The notes under the pieces are model-generated. The model worked only from the letters and a program-made list of their open reading frames with translations, ran no database searches and was not told where the DNA came from. From the NCBI GenBank assembly GCA_937888725.1, contig CALARE010000036.1, positions 1 to 16,042 on the forward strand: 16,042 nt of DNA, written 5' to 3'. Below, piece by piece: positions 15,664 through 16,042 of this stretch; within the stretch, counting starts at the first letter, position 1; the number at the start of each line of letters is the position of its first letter. The position numbers and the translations under genes are program-made. This stretch comes from an uncultured Alphaproteobacteria bacterium. Its GTDB lineage: Bacteria; Pseudomonadota; Alphaproteobacteria; CAAHEQ01; UBA3637.

Positions 15664-15739
15664 GACCCCATCGTCTAGAGGCCTAGGACATCGCCCTTTC
15701 ACGGCGGTAACCGGGGTTCGAATCCCCGTGGGGTCGCCA
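15664..15739 (+). tRNA. tRNA-Glu (anticodon TTC)
   Basis: A 76-nt gene with an encoded CCA. The acceptor stem GACCCCA (15664-15670) pairs perfectly with TGGGGTC (15729-15735), followed by discriminator G and CCA (15737-15739). The anticodon arm is TCGCC-CTTTCAC-GGCGG with anticodon TTC at 15698-15700. The T arm is CGGGG-TTCGAAT-CCCCG. The D arm contains GTCTAGAGGCCTAGGAC as in other bacterial tRNA-Glu. The last 12 nt (15728-15739) are also the first 12 nt of a tandem repeat that follows directly. Confidence 0.97.
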
Positions 15740-15744
15740 AAAAC

Positions 15745-15767
15745 AACCGCCGAGAGGCGGTTTTTTT
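15745..15767 (+). terminator. intrinsic terminator after tRNA-Glu (repeat unit 1)
   Basis: CCGCC (15747-15751) and GGCGG (15756-15760) close a GAGA tetraloop, with seven T's at 15761-15767 and AA upstream able to extend the stem. It lies 6-7 bases after the CCA end. Confidence 0.92.
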
Positions 15768-15897
15768 ATGGCGAAATTCAACGGGGGAGAGAAGCCCGCA
15801 GGGGTTCGGTCACGAAGCGAAAGCGAAGTGGACGCCGTAGGCGGTCCGTAAGGACGAGCGTAGAACGCGAGCAATCCTGAGTGGGGTCGCCAAAAAC

Positions 15898-15920
15898 AAC
15901 CGCCGAGAGGCGGTTTTTTT
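15898..15920 (+). terminator. second copy of the intrinsic terminator (repeat unit 2)
   Basis: This is the same stem (15900-15904 with 15909-15913), GAGA loop and seven T's (15914-15920), exactly 153 bases after the first copy. It would act on any transcript that reads through unit 1. Confidence 0.88.
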
Positions 15921-16042
15921 ATGGCGAAATTCAACGGGGGAGAGAAGCCCGCAGGGGTTCGGTCACGAAGCGAAAGCGAAGTGGACGCCGTAGGCGGTCC
16001 GTAAGGACGAGCGTAGAACGCGAGCAATCCTGAGTGGGGTCG

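Larger units (their letters stand above)
15728..16042 (+). repeat. 153-bp GC-rich tandem repeat beginning with the tRNA-Glu 3' end
   Basis: Unit 1 is 15728-15880 and unit 2 is 15881-16033; they look identical base for base. A third unit begins at 16034 and is cut by the window end after 9 bases. Each unit starts with GTGGGGTCGCCA, the last 12 nt of the tRNA including CCA, then an intrinsic terminator, then about 110 bp rich in short hairpins and GNRA-type loops, ending in CAATCCTGA. By hand count 90 of 153 bases are G or C (about 59%), far above the AT-rich surroundings. The layout parallels the E. coli tyrT locus, where repeats of about 178 bp starting with the tRNA-Tyr 3' end follow the tRNA genes. 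This repeat fills the last 300 bases; I see no credible protein gene in it. Confidence 0.92.

Noticed and set aside
15728..15739. Attachment-site duplication by an integrated element at the tRNA 3' end
   Set aside because: The copies are spaced exactly 153 bp apart in identical tandem units, and no integrase or cargo is visible. An element beyond the window end cannot be excluded.
15662..15880. Plus-strand 72-residue Arg-rich frame through the tRNA and repeat unit
   Set aside because: It starts inside the tRNA-Glu gene, has no ribosome-binding site, and its basic composition follows from GC-rich sequence in this frame. It is kept only as a low-interest note because of the tyrT/Tpr parallel.
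15683..16027. Minus-strand 114-residue frame with two 51-residue repeats
   Set aside because: It is antisense to the tRNA and the repeat, and its openness follows from a period divisible by three. Such frames next to tRNAs are frequent false gene calls.
15728..16042. CRISPR array
   Set aside because: Whole 153-bp units are identical with no variable spacers.

Overview
The window is AT-rich, densely coding DNA from a Gram-negative bacterium. MurJ, OpgG/OpgH, Sec-type signal peptides, a lipoprotein and an outer-membrane barrel candidate all point that way. Gene content suggests a Proteobacterium, and an AT-rich, possibly host-associated alphaproteobacterium is my best guess, but nothing here fixes the taxon. 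Nearly every coding region is ordinary chromosomal sequence; no integrase, transposase, CRISPR array or phage gene is visible.

Layout. Positions 1-153 hold the end of an unrecognised frame. A minus-strand operon (3141 down to 205) carries murJ (lipid II flippase), a Bax/glucosaminidase-like protein whose expected catalytic Glu is Ala, and a DUF192 periplasmic protein. fabD (3260-4207) runs the other way and ends at a strong terminator shared with a convergent orphan protein gene (4267-4926). Next come a small lipoprotein gene and nagB, both on the minus strand. Divergent from nagB is a NAT_N/GNAT_C-type acyltransferase-like gene with a clear sigma70-type promoter. A secreted protein built of 18 uninterrupted 24-residue MORN_2/YwqK-type repeats follows.

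The stretch 9371-14891 reads as an envelope and osmotic-stress block: an outer-membrane-like protein and mscL (large mechanosensitive channel, with a zinc-ribbon tail), a terminator, then opgG, an unrecognised 157-residue gene, and opgH. OpgH makes the glucan backbone from UDP-glucose and OpgG acts on it in the periplasm. MscL releases solutes on hypo-osmotic shock, and periplasmic glucans respond to the same stress. A nitroreductase-family gene converges on opgH with a 1-bp gap.

The most unusual part is the right end. A tRNA-Glu(TTC) gene with a good promoter is followed by a GC-rich (about 59%) 153-bp tandem repeat. Each unit begins with the last 12 nt of the tRNA (including CCA) and carries its own intrinsic terminator and several short hairpins. 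Two complete, identical copies and the first 9 bases of a third are present, and the window stops inside the third. The architecture strongly recalls the E. coli tyrT/rtT repeat locus (tRNA-Tyr 3'-end tandem repeats giving rtT RNA and a protamine-like peptide), but here it is on tRNA-Glu in an AT-rich genome.
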